Positions 1-9,229 of a DNA stretch of 32,762 nt are shown in pieces. Where the stretch lies: assembly GCF_003946385.1 (NCBI RefSeq), contig NZ_RHOE01000029.1, positions 1-32,762 on the forward strand. Direction: 5' to 3'. The translations under genes were made by a program, and so were the position numbers. The first letter of the stretch is position 1. Every line of letters starts with the position of its first letter. The notes under the pieces are model-generated. The model made no database searches and was not told the DNA's origin. It worked only from the letters and a program-made list of their open reading frames with translations. This DNA is from Loigolactobacillus zhaoyuanensis. GTDB lineage: Bacteria; Bacillota; Bacilli; Lactobacillales; Lactobacillaceae.

Positions 1-92
1 CAATATTTTCTGGCCAGCTCGGCACCGCCGATATCATGGTCTAGATGTTCACTGATAATTTGCGCTTTTAAAACTGGGCTATATTTAACCAT
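1..92 (-). CDS. IS3-family transposase OrfA, N-terminal fragment cut by window edge
   Basis: On the minus strand an ATG at 92-90 opens a frame that runs off the left edge. About 30 residues are visible, beginning MVKYSPVLKAQ and ending near GGAELARKY. A lysine/tyrosine-rich start, an LK-I-SE helix and a GG-ELA-KY helix match the helix-turn-helix start of IS3-family OrfA proteins, which bind the element's ends. A GAGG ribosome binding site lies about 10 bases before the start, within the hairpin at 100-144. The rest of the element is outside the window, so its completeness and activity cannot be judged. Another HTH_23-type transposase is possible. Confidence 0.6.
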   Translation of the reverse strand, partial: MVKYSPVLKAQIISEHLDHDIGGAELARKY

Positions 93-99
93 GAAAAAA

Positions 100-144
100 G
101 TACCTCACAATCATTAGACTCTTTGTCTAACAATTATGAGGCAC
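100..144 (-). repeat. 20-bp leader hairpin of the IS element covering the transposase RBS
   Basis: Two 20-base arms (100-119 and 125-144) enclose a 5-base loop. As DNA there are four mismatches, all A opposite C on the plus strand. In RNA read from the minus strand every one becomes a G-U pair, so the transposase leader RNA has a fully paired 20-bp stem. The GAGG ribosome binding site (103-106) sits in this stem. Inference: it may limit transposase translation from read-through transcripts, as known for several insertion sequences. Confidence 0.6.
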
Positions 145-182
145 TTCATATTTGGTTGAGCTTTTTGCTTGGGGCTAAAAGC

Positions 183-211
183 TTGTCAGTCATGAAGAAA
201 GTCGTTAGAAT
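183..211 (+). promoter_or_regulatory. Promoter for the HD-domain hydrolase
   Basis: TTGTCA (183-188), 17 bases, then TAGAAT (206-211): close to the sigma-A consensus with ideal spacing, about 50 bases before the gene. A small hairpin, TCCAC-TATT-GTGGA (230-243), overlaps the upstream GGAG that could serve as a ribosome binding site. Confidence 0.55.
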
Positions 212-261
212 AGTATCAATTAAAAATTATCCACTATTGTGGAGTAGAGTAGGTGAGCAGA

Positions 262-897
262 ATGGGCATGCATCAATATTTAAAAAGTTTAAGTAACTTA
301 GAAACTATTCATCGAGCACCGGGTTATTTTAAGTATGAGGAGCATTCTGTGGCGGCACATTCGTTTAAGGTGACACAGATTGCCCAGATGTTAGGCGATA
401 TTGAAGAGAATGCGGGTCAAAAAGTTGATTGGCAGGCACTGTATGAAAAAGCGCTCAATCATGATTATACTGAGCGCTTCATTGGCGATATTAAAACGCC
501 GGTTAAATACGCGACACCGACTTTGCGGCAAATGTTAGCCGACGTCGATGCTAATTTAACAGAAAATTTTATTCAAAATGAATTGCCAGCTGAGTTTCAA
601 GTTGCTTATCGGCGGCGCTTAAGTGAAGGTAAGGATAATAGCCTTGAAGGCCGCATCCTCTCCGTAGCCGATAAAGTTGATTTGTTGTATGAATCTTTTG
701 GTGAAATACAAAAGGGTAATCCGGAATCAGTTTTCACTGAGATTTATCGGGAAAGTTTGCATACGATCGTCGGCTTTGTTGATATGGTCAGTGTTCAATA
801 TTTTCTCCAAAAAATATTGCCTGACTTATTGGCGGAAAACTTTACTAATCAGGAAGAATTGCGCCAAATTACGCGGCGCATTACCGATAGAAAATAA
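262..897 (+). CDS. HD-domain metal-dependent hydrolase, YfbR-like
   Basis: A cytosolic protein of 211 residues with the HD-superfamily metal ligands in order: His33 (in AAHSF), His67-Asp68 (in NHDYTE) and Asp137 (in SVADKVD). YfbR-like members of this superfamily act on deoxynucleoside monophosphates; the exact substrate here is inferred, not shown. The ATG at 262 (MGMHQYL) was chosen because, as I recall, relatives start there and AGGTGA (251-256) lies just upstream. A GTG at 253 with GGAG at 241-244 is the alternative (214 aa). The gene has its own promoter at 183-211 and is followed by the SOS promoter region of uvrBA, so the two are probably separate units. Confidence 0.8.
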   Translation: MGMHQYLKSLSNLETIHRAPGYFKYEEHSVAAHSFKVTQIAQMLGDIEENAGQKVDWQALYEKALNHDYTERFIGDIKTPVKYATPTLRQMLADVDANLTENFIQNELPAEFQVAYRRRLSEGKDNSLEGRILSVADKVDLLYESFGEIQKGNPESVFTEIYRESLHTIVGFVDMVSVQYFLQKILPDLLAENFTNQEELRQITRRITDRK

Positions 898-910
898 TCG
901 GTCCAACTGG

Positions 911-939
911 TGGCGAAAATATGTTCGCTATGCTAAAAT
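911..939 (+). promoter_or_regulatory. Promoter of the uvrBA operon
   Basis: TGGCGA (911-916, weak -35), 17 bases, then TAAAAT (934-939) preceded by TG (931-932), an extended -10. It begins 14 bases after the hydrolase stop codon and about 415 bases before uvrB. A LexA box fills the spacer, which argues that this is the real SOS-controlled promoter. Confidence 0.55.
914..927 (+). promoter_or_regulatory. LexA (SOS) box upstream of uvrBA
   Basis: CGAAAATATGTTCG matches the Gram-positive LexA/DinR consensus CGAAC-N4-GTTCG at 9 of 10 fixed positions (A for C at position 5). The symmetry extends one base on each side (GCGAA...TTCGC). It lies between the -35 and -10 elements, where a bound repressor would block RNA polymerase. 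uvrBA is a classical LexA target in Bacillus, which supports the call. Confidence 0.75.
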
Positions 940-957
940 TGAACCAGTAAATTAAGT

Positions 958-983
958 GGTTGGGAGTTGCTTCCAGCCTTTTT
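958..983 (+). terminator. Terminator-like hairpin between the SOS promoter and uvrB
   Basis: Arms GGTTGGGAG (958-966) and CTTCCAGCC (970-978) pair over 9 bp (two G-U pairs) with a 3-base loop and are followed by TTTTT (979-983). It could end the hydrolase transcript, but it also lies about 12 bases downstream of the expected start of the SOS promoter, so it may attenuate uvrBA. Confidence 0.55.
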
Positions 984-1013
984 CGTTTGGTGGTTTATTG
1001 GGATTTTGATGGA

Positions 1014-1344
1014 CGAATGGATACCGACTGGAACATCAAAAGATATTTGTGTTTAGTGCAAATATCTCACCTTAATTGTGTAATAGGACCATGTTTCAAC
1101 TTGGCACATTTTGCCATAGTTGAATGGATACCGACTGGAACATCAAAAGATATTTGTGTTAGTTGAATGGATACCGACTGGAACATCAAAAGATATTTGT
1201 GTTTAGTGCAAATATCTCACCTTAATTGTGTAATAGGACCATGTTTCAACTTGGCGCATTTTGCCGTAGTTGAATGGATACCGACTGGAACATCAAAAGA
1301 TATTTGTGTTTAGTGCAAATATCTCACCTTAATTGTGTAATAGG
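1014..1344 (+). repeat. 107-bp tandem repeat array (3.5 copies) in the uvrB leader
   Basis: Copies: 1014-1120 (full), 1121-1163 (43 bases, internal deletion of 64), 1164-1270 (full), 1271-1344 (74 bases, running to the uvrB RBS). Apart from its first base, copy 1 differs from copy 3 only at two A-to-G changes. Each copy starts GAATGGATACCGACTGG. Each copy except the truncated second carries hairpin A, AGATATTTG / CAAATATCT (for example 1041-1049 / 1059-1067). The copy junctions at 1120/1121 and 1270/1271 carry hairpin B, TTCAAC-T-TGGCA / TGCCA-TA-GTTGAA (for example 1095-1106 / 1112-1124). A frame reads through the repeats but has no ribosome binding site and no plausible protein, so I treat them as leader DNA/RNA. 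The last copy ends where the AGGGGG of uvrB begins. Confidence 0.9.
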
Positions 1345-1354
1345 GGGCTATTTT

Positions 1355-3361
1355 TTGATTCAACGTGAACCGCATCGTGATTTTGAATTAGTTTCACCAT
1401 ATCAACCAGCTGGTGATCAGCCCGCTGCAATTGCTAAGTTGACTCAGGGGATCGAAAATGGAACTAAGGCACAGATTTTACTAGGCGCGACTGGGACTGG
1501 TAAAACCTTTACTATGAGTGAAGTTATTAAAAATGTGAATAAACCGACGCTAGTGTTGGCGCATAATAAAACGTTGGCGGGGCAACTTTATGGTGAATTT
1601 AAAGAGTTTTTCCCAAATAACGCTGTAGAATATTTTGTGAGTTACTATGATTATTATCAGCCAGAAGCCTATGTGCCTTCTAGCGATACCTATATTGAAA
1701 AAGATTCTAGTATCAATGATGAAATTGATAAGTTGCGGCATTCCGCGACTAGTTCATTATTGGAACGTGATGATGTGATCGTGGTCGCATCTGTTTCTAG
1801 TATTTTTGGTTTAGGTGATCCTAAAGAATATGCGGATCACGTTTTATCGATTCGAGTCGGCCAAGCGCTGGAACGTAACGAGTTGTTGCGTCAATTAGTC
1901 AGCATTCAATTTGAGCGCAATGATATCGACTTTCAACGTGGTCGTTTCCGCGTTCGGGGCGATGTGTTGGAGGTTTTTCCAGCTTCACGGGATGAACGAG
2001 CATTACGAATCGAATTTTTTGGCGATGAAGTCGATCGTATTCGCGAAGTAGATGCACTGACCGGTGAGGTTTTAGGTGACCGCGATCATGTGGCTATTTT
2101 CCCGGCGACGCATTTTATGACCAACGACGAGCAAATGGATCATGCCATTGACAGTATTGCTGCAGAACTGAAAACGCGACTGGCTGAATTACAAGATCAG
2201 CACAAGTTGTTAGAAGCGCAACGGTTAGAGCAGCGGACCAATTACGATATTGAAATGATGCGGGAAATGGGCTATACCTCGGGTATTGAAAACTATTCGC
2301 GGCACATGGATGGTCGTCAGCCTGGCGAACCGCCATACACGCTGATCGACTTTTTCCCCAAAGATTTTATGATCATGGTCGATGAATCTCATGCGACAAT
2401 GCCACAAATTCGTGGTATGTACAATGGTGATCGGGCGCGTAAGCAAATGTTAGTCGATTATGGTTTTCGTCTGCCGAGTGCCTTAGATAACCGACCATTG
2501 ACGTTGCAAGAATTTGAACAACATGTCAACCAAATCATCTATGTATCAGCGACGCCAGGTCCTTACGAGCATGAACAAACGGATCAAGTGGCCGAACAGA
2601 TCATTCGACCGACAGGTTTACTGGATCCAAAAATTGAAGTACGGCCAATTATGGGACAAATTGATGATATCGTTGGCGAGATCAATTTACGGATCGAACG
2701 CCATGAACGGACCTTCATCACAACCTTGACTAAAAAAATGGCTGAGGATCTCACTGATTATTTAAAGGAACTTGGTATTAAAGTTCGTTATCTGCACAGT
2801 GATATTAAGACATTGGAGCGGACACAAATCATTCGCGATCTACGGCTTGGTAAGTTTGATGTATTAGTCGGGATCAATTTACTGCGTGAAGGGATCGACG
2901 TGCCAGAAGTTTCGCTGATTGCTATTTTAGATGCGGATAAGGAAGGGTTCTTACGCAGTGAGCGTTCATTGATTCAGACGATTGGGCGGGCATCCCGGAA
3001 TGTTGATGGTACTGTGATCATGTACGCCGACAATATGACGGATTCTATGCGTGGTGCGATCGATAAAACGCAGCGCCGGCGGTCAATTCAAGAAGCTTAT
3101 AATGAGGAACATCATGTAACACCGAAAACAATTAAAAAAGAAATTCGTGATTTGATTTCACCAGTTCGATCGACAGCAGTTGACGAACATAGTGGTGAGA
3201 TCATCGCTGAAACTGATTTTGCTGACATGTCGAAGAAGGAACAAAAAGCAATGATCGCCCGTTTAGAAGAACAAATGCGGACGGCAGCTAAGAGCCTTGA
3301 ATTCGAACAAGCGGCAACGTTGCGCGATACGGTCCTAGAATTAAAGGCTGAAATCGAATAG
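1355..3361 (+). CDS. uvrB: UvrABC excinuclease subunit B
   Basis: DNA damage recognition helicase of nucleotide excision repair; it takes the lesion from UvrA and recruits UvrC. At 668 residues it has normal length. Visible are Walker A GATGTGKT (44-51), the beta-hairpin segment rich in Tyr ([17 protein letters not shown]), the DES helicase box ([10 protein letters not shown]), helicase motif VI (QTIGRASRN) and the C-terminal UVR domain (about 627-668) that binds UvrC. The TTG at 1355 is the start: it gives [14 protein letters not shown], matching relatives, and AGGGGG (1342-1347) sits 7 bases before it. A longer upstream reading would translate the tandem repeat and is rejected. uvrA follows 45 bases later, so the two form an operon. 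Regulation is likely by LexA at 914-927. Confidence 0.97.
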   Translation: MIQREPHRDFELVSPYQPAGDQPAAIAKLTQGIENGTKAQILLGATGTGKTFTMSEVIKNVNKPTLVLAHNKTLAGQLYGEFKEFFPNNAVEYFVSYYDYYQPEAYVPSSDTYIEKDSSINDEIDKLRHSATSSLLERDDVIVVASVSSIFGLGDPKEYADHVLSIRVGQALERNELLRQLVSIQFERNDIDFQRGRFRVRGDVLEVFPASRDERALRIEFFGDEVDRIREVDALTGEVLGDRDHVAIFPATHFMTNDEQMDHAIDSIAAELKTRLAELQDQHKLLEAQRLEQRTNYDIEMMREMGYTSGIENYSRHMDGRQPGEPPYTLIDFFPKDFMIMVDESHATMPQIRGMYNGDRARKQMLVDYGFRLPSALDNRPLTLQEFEQHVNQIIYVSATPGPYEHEQTDQVAEQIIRPTGLLDPKIEVRPIMGQIDDIVGEINLRIERHERTFITTLTKKMAEDLTDYLKELGIKVRYLHSDIKTLERTQIIRDLRLGKFDVLVGINLLREGIDVPEVSLIAILDADKEGFLRSERSLIQTIGRASRNVDGTVIMYADNMTDSMRGAIDKTQRRRSIQEAYNEEHHVTPKTIKKEIRDLISPVRSTAVDEHSGEIIAETDFADMSKKEQKAMIARLEEQMRTAAKSLEFEQAATLRDTVLELKAEIE

Positions 3362-3406
3362 ATGGTAGATTAATTATCCCTGTTTTTGAGTAGGAGGAGC
3401 TATTTT

Positions 3407-6262
3407 TTGGCAAACGATAAAATCGTCATTCATGGGGCGCGGGCCCATAACCTTAAAGATATTGACGTCACAATTCCGCGCGATAAATTAGTGGTAGTCA
3501 CTGGACTATCTGGTTCGGGTAAGAGTTCTCTGGCTTTCGATACGCTTTACGCTGAAGGACAACGACGTTATGTTGAAAGTTTGTCGGCTTACGCGCGCCA
3601 ATTTTTAGGTCAAATGGACAAGCCGGATGTGGATTCGATCGATGGGCTAAGTCCAGCAATTTCGATCGATCAAAAAACGACTTCTAAAAATCCCCGCTCA
3701 ACTGTAGGGACGGTAACCGAAATTAATGATTACCTGCGACTGTTATGGGCGCGGGTCGGCCACCCGATCTGTCCGAATGACGGTACCGAGATCAGTAGTC
3801 AAACGGTGGAACAAATGGTGAACCGAGTTCTGGCTTTGCCAGAAGGGACACGGCTACAAATTATGTCACCGATCATACGCGGCAAAAAAGGACAACATAA
3901 AAAAGTTTTGCAGCGAATCCAAAAAGAAGGCTTTGTCCGTGTGCGGATCGATGGCGAAGTTCAGGACATTAGTGATCAAATTGAACTGGATAAAAAGAAA
4001 AAACATGATATTGATATCGTGATCGATCGTATCATCGTTAAAGATAGCGCACGCTCACGGTTATTTGATTCGTTTGAATCGGCGTTGCGTTTATCCGATG
4101 GCTACGCAACGGCAGATATTATTGGTGGTGAACCGATTTTATTTTCGGAACACTATGCCTGTCCTTATTGTGGTTTTACGATTGGCGAATTAGAACCACG
4201 TTTGTTCTCATTTAATGCGCCATTTGGGGCTTGTAGCGAGTGTGACGGTCTGGGAATGAAGTTGGAGGTCGATACTGATCTAGTGGTGCCTGATTTAAGT
4301 CTAACCTTACGCGCTGGCGCGTTGGCACCGTGGAATCCCATTTCCTCGCAATATTATCCGCAATTATTGGAACAAGCAGCGACTGCTTTCGGTGTTGACT
4401 TGGACACGCCTTTTGAAAAACTTCCCGAAGCGCAGCAACAGCTGGTTCTTTATGGTGCTGGAGATCAGACCTTCCATTTCCATTATGAAAATGACTTTGG
4501 TGGTATCCGCGATGTGGATGCAACTTTTGAAGGGGTCGTTAACAATGTTGCCCGCCGTTATCGTGAGACCAACAGTGATTTCACCCGGACACAGATGCGC
4601 CAATATATGACTGAATTAACTTGTCCTGTTTGTCACGGTTATCGTTTGAATCCACAAGCTCTAGCAGTTAAAGTCAATGGTGAGCATATTGCTGAAGTTT
4701 CTAACTATGCGATCAACGATTCTTTGACTTTTTTCAGTGGCTTAAAATTAACTGACAAAGAAAATACTATTGCTAAACCAATTTTGAAGGAGGTTACGGA
4801 TCGCTTAACCTTCTTAAAAAATGTCGGCTTGGATTATTTGAATCTAAGTCGTTCTGCAGGAACTTTATCGGGCGGTGAAGCCCAACGTATTCGGCTGGCC
4901 ACACAAATTGGCTCTAATTTATCTGGGGTACTATACATTTTAGATGAACCTTCGATCGGCTTGCATCAACGGGATAACGATCGTCTGATTACATCGTTAA
5001 AATCAATGCGCGATCTAGGTAATACATTGATCGTGGTGGAACATGATGAAGATACCATGCGGGCCGCTGATTATTTGATCGATATTGGTCCCGGCGCTGG
5101 CGAAAATGGCGGCCGCGTGATGGCAGCTGGCACACCTGCTGAGGTTGAAGCTAATCAGCATTCATTGACTGGTCAATATTTATCGGGCGAGAAATATATT
5201 CCGTTACCAGAAAAGCGGCGTAAGGGCAACGGTAAGAAAATTCGGATCACTGGTGCTAGTGAGCATAATCTGAAAAATATTACAGTTGATTTTCCACTAG
5301 GCCAATTTATTGTGGTGACCGGAGTTTCTGGCTCGGGTAAATCAACTTTGGTCAATAGTATTCTGAAACGCGTTTTGGCGCAGAAACTTAATCGCAACAA
5401 GCAGAAACCAGGTAAGTATAAATCAGTGGCTGGCGTTAAAAATATCGATAAAATTGTTGATATTGATCAAAGCCCAATTGGCCGGACACCGCGGAGTAAT
5501 CCGGCGACTTATACCAGTGTTTTTGATGATATCCGCGATCTATTTGCCCAAACTAACGAAGCTAAGATCCATGGTTATAAGAAGAATCGTTTCAGTTTTA
5601 ATGTTAAAGGAGGTCGTTGCGAGGCTTGTAAAGGCGACGGCATTATTAAAATTGAAATGAATTTCTTGCCTGATGTTTATGTACCTTGCGAAGTTTGTCA
5701 TGGCACTCGGTATAACTCTGAAACGTTAGAAGTTTTGTATAAGGGCTACAACATCGCTGATATTTTAAATATGACCGTTGTACAAGCCTTGAAGTTATTT
5801 GAACCAATTCCTAAAATTCGTCGTAAATTGAAAACGATCGTTGATGTCGGCCTAGGTTATGTCACATTGGGACAATCGGCGACAACCTTGTCCGGTGGTG
5901 AAGCGCAGCGGATGAAATTGGCTTCTGAGCTCCATCGTCGGCAAACAGGGAAAACATTTTATATTCTTGATGAACCGACTACTGGTTTGCATACCGATGA
6001 TATTATGCGGCTACTAGCTGTGTTACATCGGTTAGTCGATGCGGGGAACACTGTTTTGATCATTGAACATAATTTAGATGTGATCAAAACAGCCGATTAT
6101 CTGATTGATTTAGGTCCAGAAGGTGGCGACGGTGGTGGTGAAGTATTGGCTACTGGCACGCCAGAAAAAATCGCGGCAACACCTAACAGTTACACTGGTA
6201 AATATTTACTGCCAGTATTGGAACGTGACGGTCAACGACCACGTTTCCAACAACCAGAATAA
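3407..6262 (+). CDS. uvrA: UvrABC excinuclease subunit A
   Basis: ATP-dependent DNA damage sensor that loads UvrB. A tandem ABC ATPase of 951 residues: first Walker A GLSGSGKS (33-40), second GVSGSGKS in the C-terminal half, and two ABC signatures LSGGEAQR followed by ILDEP boxes. Zinc-binding cysteine pairs are present: CPYC and CSEC in the first insert, CPVC-HG, and CEAC...CEVC in the second. The TTG at 3407 ([15 protein letters not shown]) has a strong AGGAGG (3393-3398); the window from the RBS to the start, GCTATTTTTTG, is identical to that of uvrB. It is transcribed with uvrB and ends at a strong terminator. Confidence 0.97.
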   Translation: MANDKIVIHGARAHNLKDIDVTIPRDKLVVVTGLSGSGKSSLAFDTLYAEGQRRYVESLSAYARQFLGQMDKPDVDSIDGLSPAISIDQKTTSKNPRSTVGTVTEINDYLRLLWARVGHPICPNDGTEISSQTVEQMVNRVLALPEGTRLQIMSPIIRGKKGQHKKVLQRIQKEGFVRVRIDGEVQDISDQIELDKKKKHDIDIVIDRIIVKDSARSRLFDSFESALRLSDGYATADIIGGEPILFSEHYACPYCGFTIGELEPRLFSFNAPFGACSECDGLGMKLEVDTDLVVPDLSLTLRAGALAPWNPISSQYYPQLLEQAATAFGVDLDTPFEKLPEAQQQLVLYGAGDQTFHFHYENDFGGIRDVDATFEGVVNNVARRYRETNSDFTRTQMRQYMTELTCPVCHGYRLNPQALAVKVNGEHIAEVSNYAINDSLTFFSGLKLTDKENTIAKPILKEVTDRLTFLKNVGLDYLNLSRSAGTLSGGEAQRIRLATQIGSNLSGVLYILDEPSIGLHQRDNDRLITSLKSMRDLGNTLIVVEHDEDTMRAADYLIDIGPGAGENGGRVMAAGTPAEVEANQHSLTGQYLSGEKYIPLPEKRRKGNGKKIRITGASEHNLKNITVDFPLGQFIVVTGVSGSGKSTLVNSILKRVLAQKLNRNKQKPGKYKSVAGVKNIDKIVDIDQSPIGRTPRSNPATYTSVFDDIRDLFAQTNEAKIHGYKKNRFSFNVKGGRCEACKGDGIIKIEMNFLPDVYVPCEVCHGTRYNSETLEVLYKGYNIADILNMTVVQALKLFEPIPKIRRKLKTIVDVGLGYVTLGQSATTLSGGEAQRMKLASELHRRQTGKTFYILDEPTTGLHTDDIMRLLAVLHRLVDAGNTVLIIEHNLDVIKTADYLIDLGPEGGDGGGEVLATGTPEKIAATPNSYTGKYLLPVLERDGQRPRFQQPE

Positions 6263-6269
6263 TAATGAG

Positions 6270-6300
6270 AGCGAGCTTAAAAATAGCTCGCTTTTTTTAT
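6270..6300 (+). terminator. Rho-independent terminator after uvrA
   Basis: AGCGAGC (6270-6276) pairs with GCTCGCT (6286-6292) and is followed by a run of T. It lies 7 bases after the uvrA stop. Confidence 0.85.
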
Positions 6301-6349
6301 TACAAAAATCAGCGTAATATACACTAATAAACGAATATTAAGTCTATTT

Positions 6350-6363
6350 ATGAATAAATATCA
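6350..6363 (+). promoter_or_regulatory. Possible ArgR (ARG box) site upstream of argG
   Basis: ATGAATAAATATCA resembles the ArgR consensus TGAATWWWWATTCA and lies just upstream of the argG -35. A second symmetric motif, TGAATCCATTCA (6399-6410), overlaps the end of the -10 but has a 2-base instead of a 4-base centre. The placement fits repression of argGH by arginine; this is inference from motif similarity. Confidence 0.4.
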
Positions 6364-6370
6364 AAAAATG

Positions 6371-6399
6371 TTGCATTATTTTTAAGAGTGCGTTATGAT
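6371..6399 (+). promoter_or_regulatory. Promoter of argGH
   Basis: TTGCAT (6371-6376), 17 bases, TATGAT (6394-6399). Good match and spacing, about 70 bases before argG. Confidence 0.7.
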
Positions 6400-6471
6400 G
6401 AATCCATTCAAATGATTAAAGAAAATTAATTGAGTTTAATGATAATTTTAAATAGGTAAGGAGTGGCTTAA

Positions 6472-7692
6472 ATGGCAAATGAAAAAATTATTTTAGCGTA
6501 TTCTGGTGGTTTGGATACGTCCGTAGCGATTACTTGGTTAAAGGATAAAGGGTATGACGTTATCGCGACCTGCATCAATGTTGGTGAAGTCGGCAAAGAT
6601 ATGGATTTCATCAAGGAAAAGGCACTTCAAGTAGGGGCAGTTGCTTCCTATACGTTAGATTGTCGTGAAGAATTCGCCCAAGATTATGTCACGGTTGCCT
6701 TACAAGGCCATACATTATATGAAGGCGAATATCCATTGGTTTCAGCACTATCACGGCCATTGATTGCTAAAAAGTTGGTCGAAGTCGCTAAAAAAGAAGG
6801 TGCTACAGCAATTGCCCATGGTTGTACCGGTAAAGGGAACGATCAAGTTCGTTTTGAAGTGGCGATTCGCGGTTTGGCACCAGAAATGAAAATTGAAGCA
6901 CCTGTCCGGGACTGGAAATGGTCACGGGAAGAGGAAATTAATTACGCTAAGGAACATGATATTCCCGTGCCAATTAAGTTGGATAGCCCATACTCGATCG
7001 ATCAAAACCTTTGGGGTCGGGCAAATGAAGCTGGCGTTTTAGAAGATCCTTGGGTCACACCACCAGCAGATGCTTATGATTTAACAAACGCGATTGAAGA
7101 TACACCTAATGAAGCTAGCACTGTAGAAATTGAATTCAAAAAAGGCGTGCCAGTTGCTTTAGATGGTGAAAAATTAGGCTTAGTCGACTTGATCGCTAAG
7201 TTAGACAAATTGGCTGGTAAACACGGTATTGGACGGATCGATCATATCGAAAACCGGTTAGTGGGGATTAAATCACGGGAAGTTTATGAAGCACCAGCGG
7301 CTGAAGTGCTGATCAAGGCCCACAAAGCTTTGGAAGATTTAACTTTTGAACGCGATTTGGCTCATTTTAAACCAATCATTGAACAAGAATTAACGAACAC
7401 GATCTATAACGGTTTATGGTTCTCACCATTATTCAGCGCCTTGCAGTCATTCTTGAAAACAACGCAACAAGTGGTTAATGGAACGATTCGGGTCAAGCTA
7501 TTTAAGGGTAATGCGATCGTTGAAGGTCGGAAGTCACCTAATTCTCTGTACGACAAGAACTTGGCAACTTATACAGCATCCGATACTTTTGATCAGGCTG
7601 CAGCCGTTGGGTTCATCAAGCTCTGGGGACTACCAACACAAGTTTATACACAGGTGCAGGAAAAAGTTAGCGCGGATCAGGCAAAGGAGTAA
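6472..7692 (+). CDS. argG: Argininosuccinate synthase
   Basis: Joins citrulline and aspartate using ATP to give argininosuccinate, the penultimate step of arginine synthesis. 406 residues, normal length. The N-type ATP pyrophosphatase P-loop AYSGGLDTS is at 9-17, followed by family motifs [13 protein letters not shown] and SIDQNLWGR. The ATG has TAAGGAG (6457-6463) at 8 bases. argH starts 3 bases after the stop, so the two genes are co-transcribed. No other arg genes are in the window: the pair would make arginine from citrulline supplied elsewhere, for example by carbamoyltransferase. Likely control by ArgR through sites around 6350-6410. Confidence 0.97.
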   Translation: MANEKIILAYSGGLDTSVAITWLKDKGYDVIATCINVGEVGKDMDFIKEKALQVGAVASYTLDCREEFAQDYVTVALQGHTLYEGEYPLVSALSRPLIAKKLVEVAKKEGATAIAHGCTGKGNDQVRFEVAIRGLAPEMKIEAPVRDWKWSREEEINYAKEHDIPVPIKLDSPYSIDQNLWGRANEAGVLEDPWVTPPADAYDLTNAIEDTPNEASTVEIEFKKGVPVALDGEKLGLVDLIAKLDKLAGKHGIGRIDHIENRLVGIKSREVYEAPAAEVLIKAHKALEDLTFERDLAHFKPIIEQELTNTIYNGLWFSPLFSALQSFLKTTQQVVNGTIRVKLFKGNAIVEGRKSPNSLYDKNLATYTASDTFDQAAAVGFIKLWGLPTQVYTQVQEKVSADQAKE

Positions 7693-7695
7693 GCT

Positions 7696-9078
7696 ATGGC
7701 AGAAAATCATCAATTATGGGGTGGCCGTTTTACCGCTGAACCAAGTGAATACGTGCAAAGTTTTGGTGCTTCGATTCAGTTTGATCAAAAAATGGCGGCT
7801 GAGGATCTGCATGGTTCATTGGCGCACGTTGCGATGCTAAAACACACTGGCATTTTAAAGGGCGACGAGGCGGATCAAATCACGGCTGGTTTGCACCAAT
7901 TACAGCATAAATTAGCTGCCGGTGAATTGCAGTTCACGATTGAAAATGAAGATATTCATTTAAACTTAGAAAGTTTACTGACAGCAGAAATTGGGCCGGT
8001 TGCTGGTAAGCTGCATACGGCACGTAGCCGTAATGATCAAGTTGCTACTGATATGCATTTATATTTAAAGAACCATTTGCACACTGTGATGCAGTTGATC
8101 GTTGAGCTGCAAAAAGTAGTTGTGACTAAGGCAGATAGCAATGTTGAGACGTTGATGCCAGGTTATACGCACATGCAGCATGCACAGCCGATTTCTTACG
8201 CACATTATTTAATGGCGTATTATGAAATGTTCCAGCGTGATTATGAGCGTTTTGAGTTTAACTTGAAGCACACTGATCGTTCACCATTAGGCGCAGCTGC
8301 TCTGGCGGGAACAACTTTCCCGATCGATCGTGAATATAGCGCAGAGCAACTCGGTTTTGCTGATGTTTATCAAAATAGTTTGGATGCGGTCAGCGATCGC
8401 GATTTCATTTTAGAGTTTCTCAGTAATTGCGCACAATTGATGATGCACTTGTCCCGTTTTTGCGAAGAAATTATCATGTGGGATACTCAGGAATTCCAAT
8501 ACTTGGAATTATCCGACACTTATTCGACTGGCAGTTCGATCATGCCACAGAAAAAGAATCCAGATATGGCCGAATTGATTCGGGGTAAAACGGGCCGAGT
8601 TTATGGTGACTTGATCGGTTTGTTAACCGTGATGAAAGGTTTACCGTTGGCGTACAATAAGGATTTTCAAGAAGACAAAGAAGGCATGTTCGATGCGGTT
8701 GATACAGTCGAACAATCGTTGACTGTTTTCCGCGGGATGCTGGATACATTAACGGTTAAAACGGATAATATGGCTCATGCAACTACACATGATTTCTCCA
8801 ACGCAACGGAATTGGCTGATTATTTAGCCAACAAAGGCTTGCCATTCCGCCAAGCGCATGAATTAGTTGGTGAGTTAGTCCTTAAATGTATTCAAGCGCA
8901 TAAATATTTAAAGGATGTTTCCTTGGCTGATTATCAAGCATTATCACCGCTAATTGCGGCTGATGTCTATCAGGCATTAGATCCTCGTACCGCAGTTGAG
9001 CGGCGTACGTCATTAGGTGGCACTGGTTTTAGTCAAATCAAAAAGCAAATCACTGCCGCCCAAGCTAAATTAAAGTAA
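7696..9078 (+). CDS. argH: Argininosuccinate lyase
   Basis: Splits argininosuccinate into arginine and fumarate. 460 residues, all-helical fumarase/aspartase superfamily. Seen: the [16 protein letters not shown] region (108-123), the [10 protein letters not shown] histidine segment (156-165) and the superfamily signature [12 protein letters not shown] (279-290) with the catalytic serine. Its RBS AAAGGAG lies inside the end of argG, typical of coupled translation. A terminator follows directly. Confidence 0.97.
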   Translation: MAENHQLWGGRFTAEPSEYVQSFGASIQFDQKMAAEDLHGSLAHVAMLKHTGILKGDEADQITAGLHQLQHKLAAGELQFTIENEDIHLNLESLLTAEIGPVAGKLHTARSRNDQVATDMHLYLKNHLHTVMQLIVELQKVVVTKADSNVETLMPGYTHMQHAQPISYAHYLMAYYEMFQRDYERFEFNLKHTDRSPLGAAALAGTTFPIDREYSAEQLGFADVYQNSLDAVSDRDFILEFLSNCAQLMMHLSRFCEEIIMWDTQEFQYLELSDTYSTGSSIMPQKKNPDMAELIRGKTGRVYGDLIGLLTVMKGLPLAYNKDFQEDKEGMFDAVDTVEQSLTVFRGMLDTLTVKTDNMAHATTHDFSNATELADYLANKGLPFRQAHELVGELVLKCIQAHKYLKDVSLADYQALSPLIAADVYQALDPRTAVERRTSLGGTGFSQIKKQITAAQAKLK

Positions 9079-9084
9079 ATATTA

Positions 9085-9115
9085 AAACATCGTCGCTAGC
9101 CGCCGATGTTTTTTT
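9085..9115 (+). terminator. Terminator after argGH
   Basis: AAACATCG (9085-9092) pairs with CGATGTTT (9104-9111), followed by T residues, 7 bases after the argH stop. Confidence 0.85.
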
Positions 9116-9124
9116 GTACTGTTT

Positions 9125-9157
9125 TTTAAGCGCTTTCTCATTCAATTAAGTTATACT
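9125..9157 (+). promoter_or_regulatory. cre-like site and -10 element before the small membrane protein gene
   Basis: TTTAAGCGCTTTCT (9125-9138) matches the CcpA cre consensus TGTAAGCGCTTTCA at 12 of 14 positions, including the AAGCGCTT core. A -10-like TATACT is at 9152-9157, but no good -35 is visible; the cre-like site occupies that position. This suggests, weakly, carbon catabolite control. Confidence 0.35.
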
Positions 9158-9229
9158 AACAGTAGAAAAAGAAGCCCTATTTTTACCGCTGGTTTGTACG
9201 ATTGCTAAAACGTTGGGAGGCGTTCAGGT

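Noticed and set aside
970-1033. CTGGAA in each repeat as antiterminator pairing with TTCCAG of the 958-983 hairpin
   Set aside because: The repeats are transcribed after the hairpin, so they could not prevent termination upstream; a six-base match is also easily due to chance.
1101-1116. TTGGCAC...TTGCC in the uvrB repeats as a sigma-54 (-24/-12) promoter, tempting because rpoN is in the window
   Set aside because: The distance between the GG and GC elements is two bases too short for sigma-54, and copy 3 changes the conserved TGGCAC to TGGCGC. The motif is better explained as a hairpin stem.
960-1166. Open reading frames through the tandem repeats ([11 protein letters not shown]-type peptide)
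   Set aside because: No ribosome binding site, no start context and no protein-like composition; the frame exists because the repeat lacks stops in it.
1014-1344. CRISPR array
   Set aside because: Direct tandem repeats without spacers, unit of 107 bases, no cas genes.
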